64,000 nucleotides of DNA from Datura wrightii (GCA_035772735.1 JASDFA010000003.1:157783001-157847000); one strand, 5' to 3'. Shown: positions 22,801 through 33,810, numbered from the stretch's first letter. The notes: a model not told the origin generated them from the sequence alone. Numbers and translations: made by a program.

Positions 22801-25224
22801 TATTACACCCCGTAAATTTTAAATGAATAAATATCCTAAGGGCGTGTTGGTTAAGGGATTTAGAAGGCAAGCAAAAAAAAATTTAATAAATAAAAGGTCA
22901 ATTTTCTTCATTGAAATCAATAAATTTCCAGCAAAAAACAGGGGAAATAAGTAAGAAGAAGAACCCATGACAAATATATAGAATTTCCTTCCGATTACGC
23001 TATGAAACGCGGTCTAAACTCCGTTTTGGCTTAGGTACAGGGGTGTAAAGCTGCAGAGAGCAATCCTATGGAGTTGGTTTCGTGAAATTTGGCCGGCGAA
23101 ACGTCGTGCTACCGAGATAAAGTGAATAGAATTGCTTTAAATTAGTACCAATGTGTTCCTAGCATTGCAGTGAGCATTTATCCCTTCTGGACTTTCGAGA
23201 AATAATGAGTTCTCGACCGTTTTCCGAAAGGTTGAAGTTTGGGACAAATATATATCAAAAGTGATAATTTCTCCCAAATATTAATGTATTTAGTTATAAT
23301 TGATATGTATATGAATGTAGTTGGGAGAAAAAACAGAAGTACTGACGGAAATCACATCGGTCAGTAGGGTACTCAGAAACCAGGTATGTGAAGTTGTTCT
23401 TCGGCAAGTTAGTAAGTCTTAGCTTTGTGAATCATAGTAAACTCCGTATTTGAAACTCTCGAAGTTGAATGTTGAGAATTGAATAAGTTTAGTAAATTTT
23501 GGTTTGCGTTGTCGTATCGTATTTTAGTCCGAAAGATAGAAAAGCATGCGCCAAAGGGCGAGTTAGCATTCCAGATTCAATATAGCTTATTGTATGATTA
23601 GCAAGCATGTTATAGAATAAAAAGAAACAGATTTTCAGAATATAAGCTAGTAAAGTAAAACCAGATAGACAGGGAGTTTCATGGCTACAGACTAGCCATT
23701 CAAACAGACGAGATATTGGCTACAGATTAGCCATTCAGACAGATAGTACCCTGGCTACAGATTAGCCAACAGTTAAAGAAAGATCTCAGAATCAGTATTA
23801 TCAGTAAAGAATCAGTTTAGTACAGAAACAGATCAGAACAAGAAATCAGATTTCAGATAGTCTTTTTCAGTTATACATGCTTGCTATTTATATGTGCTAT
23901 TTGTTTGTTGAGACTTGTTGTGGCGTGAGGGCCCCTTATTGAGCGTCCTCGCCGCCCCTAGGTTGGTAATCGTGTCGCCCACTGAGCGGGTGGGTTTTAC
24001 GTCACTCCGAGGGGTGGCATGCCATCCCCAGCTTGGACGAAGGTGGGATGAAGCTTTCCCCATAGCAGTCTGATCAGCATTACAGGTGCAGCTCCGGTTT
24101 CAGATAGCCCTGTTGAGTTTTGTGTCCAGGGAACCAGACCCTATCTGTTACTGTCTGTACATTCAGTTATTATAGGTGTAGCTCCAGTTTCAGATAGCCC
24201 CGTTGAGTTTTTGTCCGAGGATTCAGACCCTATCTGTTACTGTCTACACAGGAGTCCTCCGGACCCAGACACGGTTGCTTATATCGGAGGCTATGGCCCG
24301 AGCCGGAGACCTAGGGGGCCGGTAGAGGAGCTCCGAAGTGAGTAGATGAGTGGAGTGACTTATTTTTGGTTGGTTTTGACCCGGGTAGGGGTATATAGAT
24401 TGTTTGCTTGCTTGGTGCCATCCGGATTATGGGGGTTGGTATTGACTCTTGCCTGCTACTTGCATATTTATATGTTATATACTAGCTACTAGACAGTAGG
24501 CCGTCGCGTTTACAGGTACGCCTCCGCCTTATCAGTATAGAAAGCATGATTCAGTTTTTACCAGTTCCTTCGTATTCAGTTTTTACCAGCGATACTGATG
24601 CCTAGTGGGGCGCTGTATTACTTGCCTGCAGGTACTCATAGACGAGGAGGCGATCCCTCGTGATTCCAGCCAGCTACTGAGTATTCAGCTCCTGTCATCC
24701 GGAGTCTGATTTCCAGAGGTGTAGCTCTTTTCCTTTTATGTACAATACGGGTAGGTCGGGGCCCTGTCCCGATCATTTCTATTGTTACTCTTAGAGGCTT
24801 GCAGATTGTATATATTATCTCCCTATGGTTAGGTTGGCCGGTCATGTGAGGCCGTGCAGTTGTATAGCTGTTTAGTATCTCTGTTTTTTTATGTTGGCCG
24901 CGTGGGGCCATGGTTTGATAGTAGTGGTGACCTTGCCGGTCACGTAGTTGTTCAGTATTTCCTTTGTTGAGTCTGAGATGACTAGACAGCATGGTGGCCT
25001 TGTCGGCCCGCATAGGTTCCTTGTTACGAGTATGTTTCTGGTTAGCTGTTATTACAGGTACAGGTGGCCATAGGCTGTGTTTACAGCCGTTATATAGCCT
25101 TTTGTTTCGAGAAATCTGAGTTAGAGCTAGTCAGGCGCCAGCTGTGCTTAGGCTCGCCAGTTAGCAGTCCAGGTCCTACTAGGGCACCAGGTGCCAGTCA
25201 TACCCCCCAAGGCGGGGCGTGACA
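22801..25224 (+). repeat. Nested element 3' LTR (2424 bp)
   Basis: It starts TATTACACCCCGTAAA right after the polypurine tract, so the expected TG start has become TA. It ends GGCGTGACA. It is complete relative to the 5' copy. Confidence 0.9.
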
Positions 25225-25239
25225 GAGAGCCTCAATAAT

Positions 25240-25910
25240 TCAATCGAGAGCTCTGGTTTATTCGGGCTCAATGCAAATAAGTCACAGGGCTCAAAATTCA
25301 ACAACGGGCTCGAAATGCGAATAATGGGCTCAAAATGCATAAACTGGCTCGAAATGCAACAACGGGTTCGAAATGCAACAACGGGCTCAGAAATGCGAAT
25401 AACGGGCTCAAACGCATAAACGGGCTTGAAATGCAAATAACGGGCTCGAAATGCATAAACGGGCTTAAGATGAAAATAACGGGCTCGAAATGCAGCAACA
25501 AGCTCAAAATGCGAATAACGGGCTCAAACGCATAAATGGGCTTGAAATGCAAATAACGGGCTCAAATGCAAGTGCGGGCTCAATTGTATATCAAAATGCG
25601 TATATCACATGCATCACGAGCTCAATATGCAAATAAAGACTCAAATGCATGTTATAATATATATCACGGGTTCAATATGTGAATAGGGGCTCGAAATGAA
25701 TGCATACCACGGGCTTGTATACCAAGGGCTCAAATGCATATATAAAATATATACCAAGGGCTCAAAAGCTTATATGAATGTATACCAGGGGCTCAGATGC
25801 ATATATAAAATGTATACCAGGGGCTTAAAATGCGATATGGGGCTCGAATGCACAAAAAATGCATATTTTAAAGTGTATATCATGGGTTTGATATGCAGCT
25901 AAGTGCTCCG
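25240..25910. repeat. Minisatellite array in the Ogre 3' untranslated region (18-20-bp unit)
   Basis: Degenerate head-to-tail units of the form GGGCTCGAAATGCAAATAAC (18-20 bp) run from about 25264 to 25590. They pass into longer, more diverged units sharing GGGCTCAAATGCATATATAAA to about 25910. Short ORFs on both strands here are by-products of the repeat. Tandem repeats between pol and the 3' LTR are common in Ogre elements. Confidence 0.88.
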
Positions 25911-26271
25911 ATGATGGAATAGCGAGATAATAAGTAGGGGCATAAGGAAGAATGACTTAGCTCTATGTCGCCTTGTGACAAGACATTTTCTATCTCTGCC
26001 TTTTGCATTTCTGTTATTTTTGCGTTCAAAGAAAATTTGTTAGTTTGAAAAGGGGAGGTTGATATGTGTGTCTATCCTGTATTCGTTGGACACCTGTTGT
26101 TGCACTCTGTCCAGACATACGCTCGGGCACCAAGTTTAGACAAAAGGTGAATAACTTAGTAAAAGTAAAGTAAATACATAGAAAAATTTAATTAAATCAT
26201 GGGCCATGGCATATTTTAAAATCGTACAACGTCCTTTTGCAAATCGGAACCTTGTCTTGACCTAGTTTGAC

Positions 26272-26377
26272 GAAATTTTGGGATCCTTCCCAAAATTTCT
26301 GTCCCAGCGTAGAAGATGACATAGATTTCCTTGCAAGTGACGGAGATTTGAGAATTTTTGAGGTCCTCTCAAAAATT
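26272..26377 (-). other. Pair of near-perfect hairpins downstream of Ogre integrase
   Basis: Hairpin 1 (26272-26299) has a perfect 12-bp stem GAAATTTTGGGA with loop TCCT. Hairpin 2 (26353-26377) has a 10-bp stem AATTTTTGAG with loop GTCCT. They are about 80 bp apart and each is followed on the plus strand by TGTCCCAG or TGCCCCAG, so they look like diverged copies of one unit. Function unknown. Confidence 0.8.
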
Positions 26378-26469
26378 TTGCCCCAGTTTTGTTAACCGAA
26401 ACAACATGGAAAATGTAACAAAATCACCGAGAACCTTTGAAGGGGATAAGAAAATTTTATAAAGATATA

Positions 26470-26532
26470 GACCGAGTCCCACAGGAACGCCTACGTATCC
26501 CTCTTAAACGGGAATCAGGTCCAACGTAGTTC
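26470..26532 (-). repeat. Ogre ~60-bp motif, copy downstream of integrase
   Basis: Plus-strand blocks GACCGAG, CGCCTACGTATCCC, AATCAGGTCC and ACGTAGTTC occur in the same order and orientation as at 11281-11340 (LTR) and 15572-15639 (next to the 3' LTR). Confidence 0.75.
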
Positions 26533-26571
26533 AATGTTACAAGACAGAGAAAAAAGAAACAAAATCCCAAT

Positions 26572-27600
26572 CTAAATGTAGTATCTCTTAACCGCATCTG
26601 AGTTGATAGGTTTAGGCCAGATTTCACCATCCATCTCTACTAGGATAAGTGCTCCTCTTGTCGGCACTCGGTGAACTATGTAGGGACCTTTCCCGTTAGG
26701 CGAGAACTTGCCTTTAGCTTCATCTTGGTGTGGAAAAATCCGCTTCAAAATCAGTTGCCCAGGCATGAAAAGTCTTGGCCTAACTTTCTTGTTAAAGGCC
26801 TTGGTCATCCTGTTTTGATAAAGTTGACCGTGAAAGACTGCATTTATCCTTTTTCCATCAATGAGTGCTAGTTGCTCGAATCTACTTTGCACTCATTCTG
26901 CATCGTTCAGTTCTGCTTCTTGAATGATTCTCAAAGATGGAATTTCCACTTCAGCTGGTATCACTGCTTCATTACCATATACCAACATATAAGGTGTAGC
27001 ACCAGTAGACGTTCGGAGAGTGGTGCGATATCCTAACAAAGCAAAGGGCAACTTCTCATGCCAATGTCTATAATTGTCAATCATCTTGAGCAAAATCCTC
27101 TTGATGTTCTTGTTTGCAGCCTCTACGGCTCCATTCATTTGCGGCCTATATGCGGTAGAATTTTGGTGCTTGATCTTGAAGTTTTCATACATCGTTCTCA
27201 TCAAGTCACTATTCAGGTTAGCACCATTGTCAGTAATAATAGATTCAGGTACCCCAAATCGGCAAATGAGATGGTCGCGGATAAAATCTGCCACCACTTT
27301 CTTTGTGACAGACTTGTGAGAGGTAGCTTCAACCCACTTAGTGAAGTAGTCAATTGCAACCAGAATGAATCTATGTCCATTAGACGCTGCAGGCTCGATG
27401 GGGCCAATTACATCCATTCCCCAAGCCGCGAATGGCCAAGGAGAGCTCGTGGCATGGAGCTCATTAGGAGGAGCTCGAATCACATCGACATGGGTTTGAC
27501 AGCAATGACATCTTTGCACGTACTTGATGCAGTCCGTCTCCATAGACAACCAAAAATAGCCAGCTCTCAAGATCTTTTTCGCCAACATGAAACCGTTCAT
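26572..27600 (-). pseudogene. Ogre integrase
   Basis: The frame opens with the end of the zinc-binding region (GYFWLSMETDC, VQRCHCCQ). The core has all three catalytic residues: WGMDVIGPI, IITDNGANL and the Glu in NGAVEAANKNIK. The C-terminal part (FNKKVRPRLFMPGQLILKR ... GPYIVHRV) ends at 26572. One in-frame stop near 26893 (ELNDAE-stop) separates core from tail. The enzyme would insert element cDNA into the genome. Catalytic residues survive but the stop and upstream frameshifts prevent a normal polyprotein. Confidence 0.88.
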
Positions 27601-28224
27601 GTGAGGTCCACAGGTTCCAGAGTTAACTTCCTCAAAATAAAAGTTGTTGCCTCTTTAGCCTCCACACATCTTAGCATTCCCAAGTCCGGAGTCCTCCTAT
27701 AAAGGATTTCTCCGTTTAGAAAAAACTGACTGGCTAGCCTCCGAATCGTGCGTTTTTGGACGCTTGTAGCATGTTCAGGATAAGCCCCGTTTTTCAGATA
27801 CCCTTTGATGTCAGCATACCATGGTTCACCATCCGGTTCTTCCTCAACATGAAAGCAATAAGCTGGCTGCTTATGTATGTGGACAGGAATGGGATCAATG
27901 TAGTTCTTATCAGGGTGTTGGATCATCGACGATAATGAAGCTAGAGCATCCGCAAATTCATTTTGTATTCGGGGAACATGCTGGAACTCAATATTGATAA
28001 ACCTCTTGCATAATTCTTGCACACAATGTAGATAAGGAAGAATTCTTCGTGTTCTTCGTGGCCCATTCTCCCCTTACTTGGTGCATTAGCAAATCTGAGT
28101 CTCTAATTACCAGTAACGACTGCACGTTCATGTCAACTGCCAGTGGCATACCCAAGATGCAAGCTTCATATTCAGCCATGTTGTTAGTACAAGGAAATCG
28201 AAGCTTAGCTTATACAGGGTAATG
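27597..28224 (-). pseudogene. Ogre second (archaeal-type) RNase H remainder and linker
   Basis: After the stop at 28225 a second stop follows within a few codons, and the frame then resumes with NNMAEYEACILGM, RNase H motif 2 (about 28190-28145), and SLLVIRDSDLLMHQ. A frameshift near 28020 leads to IEFQHVPRIQNEFADALASLSSM (28022-27597), which holds the last catalytic Asp region. Tandem gypsy and archaeal RNase H domains are characteristic of the Tat/Ogre clade. The linker ends near GILYRRTP-like ILYRRTPDLGMLRCV before integrase. A further frameshift near 27600 joins it to the integrase frame. Confidence 0.8.
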
Positions 28225-30016
28225 CTACCCAGTTTCTGATACTAACACTGCTCCAATGCCCACTCCTTTGAAGTTTGCTGCTCCATCGAAGAATAACCTC
28301 CAACCATCGTACTCTTCGGCAATATCTTCTCCTATGAAGGCTACTTCCTCGTCAGAAAAGTATGTCTTCAGTGGCTCATACTCCTCATCTACAGGATTTT
28401 CTGCCAAATGGTCTGCAAGAGCCTGTCCTTTTACGGCTTTCTGCGTAACATAGACAATTTCAAACTCACTTAGCAATATCTGCCACTTGGCCAGCTTCCT
28501 TGTAGGCATGGGCTTTTGAAAGATATACTTCAACGGATCCATCCTTGAAATCAAATAAGTTGTGTAGGCAGACAAATAGTGCCTCAACTTCTGAGCGACC
28601 CAAGTCAAAGTGCAACATGTCCTTTCCAACAATGTATATTGAGCCTCATATGGTGTGAATTTCTTGCTCAAGTAGTATATGGCTTGCTCCTTTCTCCCTG
28701 TCTCATCATGTTGTCCCAAAACATAGCCAAAAGAATTCTCTAGCACGGACAAATACAAGAGCAAAGGTCTTCCTTGTTCTGGTGGCATTAAAACTGGAGG
28801 CTTCGATAGATAATCTTTGATTCTATCGAAAGCTTGCTGACACTCGGGAGTCCATTCTGTAGCAACATCCTTTTTTAGCAGTTTGAAGATAGGCTCACAA
28901 ATAATTGTTGACTGAGCAATGAAACGGCTAATGTAATTGAGTCGTCCTAAGAAGCTCATGACTTCTTTCTTATTTTTCGGCGATGGGAGCTCTTGGATGG
29001 CCTTAATCTTGGTTGGATCCAACTCAATACCCCGACGGCTGACGATAAAACCCAATAATTTTTCTGATGGAACCCCAAATGCACACTTTGCCGGATTTAG
29101 CTTCAGATTATACTTCCTCAATATGTCAAAGAACTTTCTGAGGTCTGCCAGATGATCTGAGCTTCTCTTTGACTTGATGATGACATCATCCACATAAACT
29201 TCAATTTCCTTGTGAATCATGTTGTGGAAGATGGTAGTCATGGCCCACATGTAGGTGGCTCCAGTATTTTTCAGCCCGAATGGTATTACCTTGTAGCAAT
29301 ATACGCCCCATGGGGGAAGGAATGCGGTTTTCTCAGCATCCTCTTCATGCATTCTGATCTGATAATAACCAGCGAAACAATCCACGAACGACTGTGTCTC
29401 ATGCTTGGCACAGTTGTCAATAAGGATGTGGATGTTTGGTAACGGAAAATCATCTTTAGGGCTGGCCTTGTTGAGATCCATGTAATCCACACAGACTCTG
29501 ACCTTTCCGTCCTTCTTTAGTATTGGCACGATATTGGCCAACCAAGTGGGATACTCTACTACTTTGAGGATTTCGGCGTCGATCTGCTTGGCTACCTCTT
29601 CTTTGATTTTCAAACTCATGTCAGGCTTGTATTTTCTCGGCTTTTGCTTCACAGGGGGATACGCTGGGTCAGTAGGCAACCTATGCGCTACTATAGAGTG
29701 GCTGAGCCCTGTCATATCAGCATAGGACCAGGCGAAGATGTCTTTATACTCTTTTAGAAATTCTATGTACTCCTCAATCTCATCTTTTGGCAAGTGGGTG
29801 CTGACTTGAGTCTGTTTGGGTGTTTCTGAATCTTCCAAAACTGCCACATCGGTCTCTGTTACATTTGCTTTAGGCTTTTCCTCGAAGTCTTCTACCTCAC
29901 TGACAATTTCAGCAAGTACCTTATCTTCTTCGACTTCTAATGAATTGCCTGTGTTATGTCGTACAGCTTCATTACAAGCCATGGCCTTAGATTCAACTCG
30001 TTCGATATTAGAAATG
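28225..30016 (-). pseudogene. Ogre reverse transcriptase and RNase H (nearly intact ORF)
   Basis: A 585-codon open frame from the ATG at 29982 (the spliced exon would begin at 30016). RT motifs include KKDGKVRVCVDYMDLNKASP, FVDCFAGYYQIRMHEED and the catalytic YVDDVIIKS (about 29205-29180). The gypsy-type RNase H follows (LLYLSVLENSFGYVLGQHD ... PYEAQYTLLERTCC ... KGQALADHLAENP, about 28760-28400). The end opens a second, archaeal-type RNase H (WRLFFDGAANFKGVGIGAVL, about 28300-28240), cut by a TAG at 28225. RT motifs look intact, so this is the best preserved part of the element. Confidence 0.92.
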
Positions 30017-30175
30017 CTGAAAATAAATAAAATTGAATCAAATATATGAAAAGAAAAATGATTTTATTAATTAAAAATTGATCAAAAGTTTGACATAATA
30101 TTCAAAAGAAATTCCACAATTTTGAAAACAAATATTTATTTTGAAACAGATGGAAAAACTGGTCATTTGGTCTAC
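30017..30175 (-). other. Predicted Ogre gag-pro/RT intron (159 nt)
   Basis: On the minus strand the donor GTAGAC begins at 30175, and the acceptor TTTATTTATTTTCAG ends at 30017. Joining 30176 to 30016 converts GGG-TAG into GGC, followed by ISNIERVESK and then MACNEAVRH of the RT ORF, all in one frame. The intron is a multiple of three and AT-rich with several stops. The protease stop codon lies at the donor, so unspliced RNA would give Gag-Pro and spliced RNA Gag-Pro-Pol. A short intron at this position is an established Ogre trait; these exact sites are my inference. Confidence 0.75.
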
Positions 30176-31375
30176 CCAGATGCCCGGCGAGCTCTGGATG
30201 GAGTGGCTGTCCAATTAGTGGTTCTTTGAACTCCGGAGTCCTGTTGTGGGGCCCCTCCTTCCTCCCTGTTGCCAATGGCGTTGCAGCTGTTATCACTTGG
30301 CTCTTCCAAAAACAAGTCTCTTAGACTGAGCAACACGGCGTCTTCTTCGGCCCGCTTAACATCAAGAAAACCATCAGAAACGAAGGTTTGTTGAAGCGAA
30401 GGCAATGGGTTTGGCAACAAAAAATTTCTCTTTCCCAAGGGATATTTCCAATTGTCCAGCTCTTCTTCAGTAGGTTGATATCCCAACCCAAAAGTGGTCT
30501 TTTGCGTTGCCACTTGCAATGGCTCAGAGATTCCTTGTAATTTGACTCCAAGACCTTGATCTGGTTCGAACCCCAACCAAAGTAGCATATCCAGGATCTT
30601 ATCACTCCACCATCTACCTTCCTCGACGACACCGACAAGCTCTAGAGTGTGGAAACTTTCCCCGTTTAGACCTCCATTTCCTTCAATGACAGGGATAACA
30701 GGAGCGGTGTAAATTGGACGGCTTTCATCCCCGAGGACACACGACTTCTTGATGGTCCCATTCAAACTTCAGGCATTGGTGCAGAGTTGAAGGCACCGCT
30801 CCCGCAGCATGAATCCATGGACGTCCCAATAGCAAATTGTAAGAGGCTGGGATGTCCATTACCTGGAATGTCATGGTGAACGTGGCAGGGCCAACTAGCA
30901 TGTCCAGGTCAATTTCCCCAACAGTGTCCCTTTGTGAACCGTCAAACGCTTTGACGTTCATCTTCCATTGCTTGATTCGGGCGAGGTCAACTTCCAGCCA
31001 AGTCAAAGTATTTAACGGACAAATATTTAAACCGGAGCCTGGGTCAATCAATACCTTGGTGATGAATTTGTCCAAGTGTTGCACTGTGATATGCAGCGCT
31101 TTGTTATGGGCCACACCTTCCATAGGCAACTCATCTTCATGGAAGGATATTTTCTGGGCCTCAAATACCTGACCCACCATATTAGCCACTTCACTGCTAG
31201 ATATGCTTGCAGGGACATAGGCTTCTCCTAGAACTTTCATCAAAGCCTTTTGGTGTTGCTCAGAGCTCTGCAGAAGTGATAAGATAGAAATTTGAGCCTG
31301 GGTCTTGCTCAATTGTTCTACCACCGAGTACTCCTTCGCTTGCACCTTTTTCCAGATCCCATTTTCTGCTTCCAT
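30172..31375 (-). pseudogene. Ogre aspartic protease with G-patch-like domain
   Basis: 31375-30725 contains the retropepsin core: active-site VLIDPGSGLNICPL (about 31060), a substrate flap-like region and NLLLGRPWIH (about 30830). A frameshift near 30740 leads to 30765-30172. There, LLWLGFEPDQGLGVKLQGI and FGLGYQPTEEELDNW form a glycine-rich G-patch-like segment (about 30590-30450). G-patch next to protease is known from Ogre-like elements and some retroviruses. The ORF ends RASG-TAG at 30172-30174, exactly at a candidate intron donor. It would process the Gag-Pol polyprotein. Confidence 0.85.
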
Positions 31376-31379
31376 CGTT

Positions 31380-33592
31380 GGCTACATTCCTTTATCGATT
31401 CCTTGAACCAAGGTATCAGGAGTGTATACTCTTCCAGACCGTGTCACTCCTTGTGCCGCATCTGCCTCCAACACCTTCGTTTTTTATGAGGCATTTTCCT
31501 TGTAACTCCAAGGTACTGTCTTGTACAAAGTGGGAGAAGCTCTTACCACTATGAAGGGAGGTCTTGGTGTAGCTACTCAACCTCGAACGGAGGGCGCACC
31601 TGTACTCTCCTAGATGAATCTGAAGAAGAACCTGCTCCGTGTTCAATCATCCCAATAGTGTTTGGCAAGTCTTCAGCCTCATTATAAGAAATTATGTTCA
31701 CCTGGTGATTCGGCAAAGGATTACTTATCACATTCGGTGCCGGATCCTTGAGGTGAATAACCTTGGTGTCAATCAACTTCTATATTTTGTCCTTCAAAGA
31801 CCTGCAGGACTCTATGGTGTGCCCCCTCATTCCCGAGCGATACATGCATATTTTATTGTGGTCATACCACTTAGCTTGGGTATCGACCGGAAGTGCAGGA
31901 ATAGGCTCAATGTAACCATCTTCTTTCAACCTCACATACAGTTGGTCAATTGGTTTGACTAGAGGGGTATAAGTTTTTGTTGGCCTAAATTGAGCCCTAG
32001 GCCTTTGGTTTGGTAAGGAAGAAGATCGTGAGTGAGAAGGTCGTGAGTGAGAAGGGTTGTGTGTTATAAACGGGATAAGTGGGGGTTTGGTAATGTGATG
32101 GAGGTGTTTGGAAATGGGTCGGAGGGGGAGTTTGATAAGGAGCTTGATAGGGATGGAGATTTTGATATGGTGAAGGAGCTTGATAAGGTGATGACGAAGC
32201 ATGATACGGTGGAGGTGGAGTTTGGAAATATGGGGTTGGCATTTGGTAGTGTGGGGTTGGAGTTTGGGGTCTGTAAACATAATTTTTTGGCCCCTGGGCC
32301 ATCATAACAGTTCCAATTTCCTTCTTCTTGCGGCTTTCCGAAGTAGTTCCGGACTGCAAGGCTTTGTTAGCCAATTGTAGTGCATTCAGGTTGATAATGT
32401 TACTATCCTTGATACCGTCCTCAATCCTCTCTCCAAGCTTGATAATTTCTACAAAGCTTTTTTCGCTAACCAGCATCAATCTGTCATAAACTTGCGGGTC
32501 CAAAGTCCGCATGAAAATATCCTTCATTTGTGACTCTTCCATTGGGGGTCGCACTCTAGCGGCTTCAGTCCTCCAGCGAGTTGCGAATTCCCTAAAAGTC
32601 TCGGTGGGCTTCCTCTTGAGGTTTTGGATGTAATGCAAGTCAGGTGCATTTTCTGTGTTGAATCCAAAATGTTCCACAAAGGCTGTTGCCATTTCTGCCC
32701 AGGTAAACCATTTTTTCGGATTCTGCTCTACATACCAGCTAAGAGCTTCTCCGGTCAGACTTTGCATGAACAACTTCATCCTTATCTTCTCATTTCGTCC
32801 CACTCTTACCAATTTGTCACAATATAATCTCAGGTGGGCCCTTGGATCACCGGTTCCTTTGAAGAGCTCGAACTTGGGAGGTTTGTACCCCTCCGGTAAT
32901 TCGACATCCGGAGTATGCACAGATCTTCATAATCCAGAACCATTTTGCAACCTGCTATTTATCTTCTTCAACTCCTCCGCTAGAGTCTGAATCAGTCTAT
33001 CCTTTTCTGAAGGTTCGGATTCCCCAAGATGATGAGTTACAGGTGCCGTCTCCATATAGATTGGATTGGTATGGGTGCGGGTGTAGGCTGCATTTATATG
33101 GGTTGAAGGAGGTATTTCTTGAGCTGGTGATGGGTAATGGGCGGTGGTTGGAGCTGGCTGATGTGGATAAGTATATGGAGGGTATTGGTGATAGTGAGGT
33201 GGGGCGTCTTGTGGTGGAGCCGCGGGTTGTGAGGACATGGGAAGACTGGCTGGTGCTTTTGAAGTCGAGGCATCAGCTTGCATCCCAAATAGTGTTGCCT
33301 GGGTATTTATGTTGCGAACCTGTGCTAACTCTTCTTGAAGCTCAAAAATTTTCTGCTCGAGCCTCATAATTATCTCATTGTAACCTGGAGGGCCGGCCCC
33401 TTCGAAGTTGTCCCGTTCATTTCTGGGTGTGTCGCTACCACTGCTGTTATGTTCATCCATCTTGCTCTTTCCTTCGTTGCGGTTAGTGACGGGAGGAGGA
33501 GAAGGGGGAGCCCCTTTTGATCTTGTGTAGTAAGCCAGGTTTGCACAAATCAACTTTTGGGAAGAGGAAAAAATAAGACCAACAACAAACAA
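31380..33592 (-). pseudogene. Ogre gag polyprotein (broken)
   Basis: The first part (33592-32930) is proline-rich with a heptad segment (IMRLEQKIFELQEELAQV). An in-frame TGA at 32927-32929 precedes the capsid-like core (about 32915-32290: PKFELFKGTGDPRAHLRLYC, ALSWYVEQNP, TFREFATRWRTEAARV). A long Tyr/Pro/Gln-rich linker follows, with a frameshift near 32050. The zinc-knuckle-like segment CMYRSGMRGHTIESC (about 31830) has Arg where related elements often have His. There is then a TAG at 31780-31782 and a second stop at 31573. A further shifted frame to about 31380 keeps recognisable gag-protease linker (RSGRVYTPDTL). Gag would package the element RNA; this copy cannot make a full-length product. 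Confidence 0.88.
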
Positions 33593-33810
33593 ATCATAAT
33601 TAGTAGTAGAAGTTAGAAATAATGTTGATTAAGGTAAACATCAAACAAAAATAATGACGTATTTCCTAATCTTCGGGCCTCTTTTTATGCCAGAGGTAGG
33701 CCTAACAAGTTTGAAAGAAACATGTTGTCAAGTATTGTCATTTTGCTCCCAAAATAAAACTTTATTACAATAAAAGTTGCAAGAATTACATGAAACAAAC
33801 TAAAAAAACA
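33593..33810 (-). other. Spacer between Ogre ORF1 and gag
   Basis: A short AT-rich spacer; no ORF or motif recognised. Confidence 0.6.

Larger units (their letters stand above)
15897..25224 (+). mobile_element. Nested Ty3/gypsy chromovirus-like (Tekay/Del-type) retrotransposon, 5'-truncated
   Basis: It lies inside the Ogre 3' untranslated region in opposite orientation. The direct repeat 15897-17560 / 23578-25224 is the shared part of its LTRs. A PBS follows the first and a PPT precedes the second. The gag-protease-RT-RNase H-integrase order and a C-terminal chromodomain-like tail (VKVLWRNRNREEMTWEAEED, about 22438-22497) point to a chromovirus. The 5' LTR lacks about 780 bp found at the start of the 3' LTR. 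There are several in-frame stops and at least two frameshifts in pol. The right flank begins GAGAG; the left target copy is lost or never existed. Confidence 0.93.
25911..26571 (-). other. Ogre 3' untranslated segment between integrase and minisatellite
   Basis: Non-coding internal sequence. It holds the hairpin pair (26272-26377) and one ~60-bp motif (26470-26532); nothing else recognised. Confidence 0.7.

Noticed and set aside
25179..25552. Overlapping ORFs on both strands with repetitive peptides
   Set aside because: They are products of the minisatellite array and occur in several frames and both strands.
25264..25590. Regular repeats that could look like a CRISPR array
   Set aside because: Units are contiguous and degenerate with no unique spacers, and the host is a plant nuclear genome.
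27058..27702. 214-codon plus-strand ORF
   Set aside because: Exact antisense shadow of the Ogre integrase and linker.
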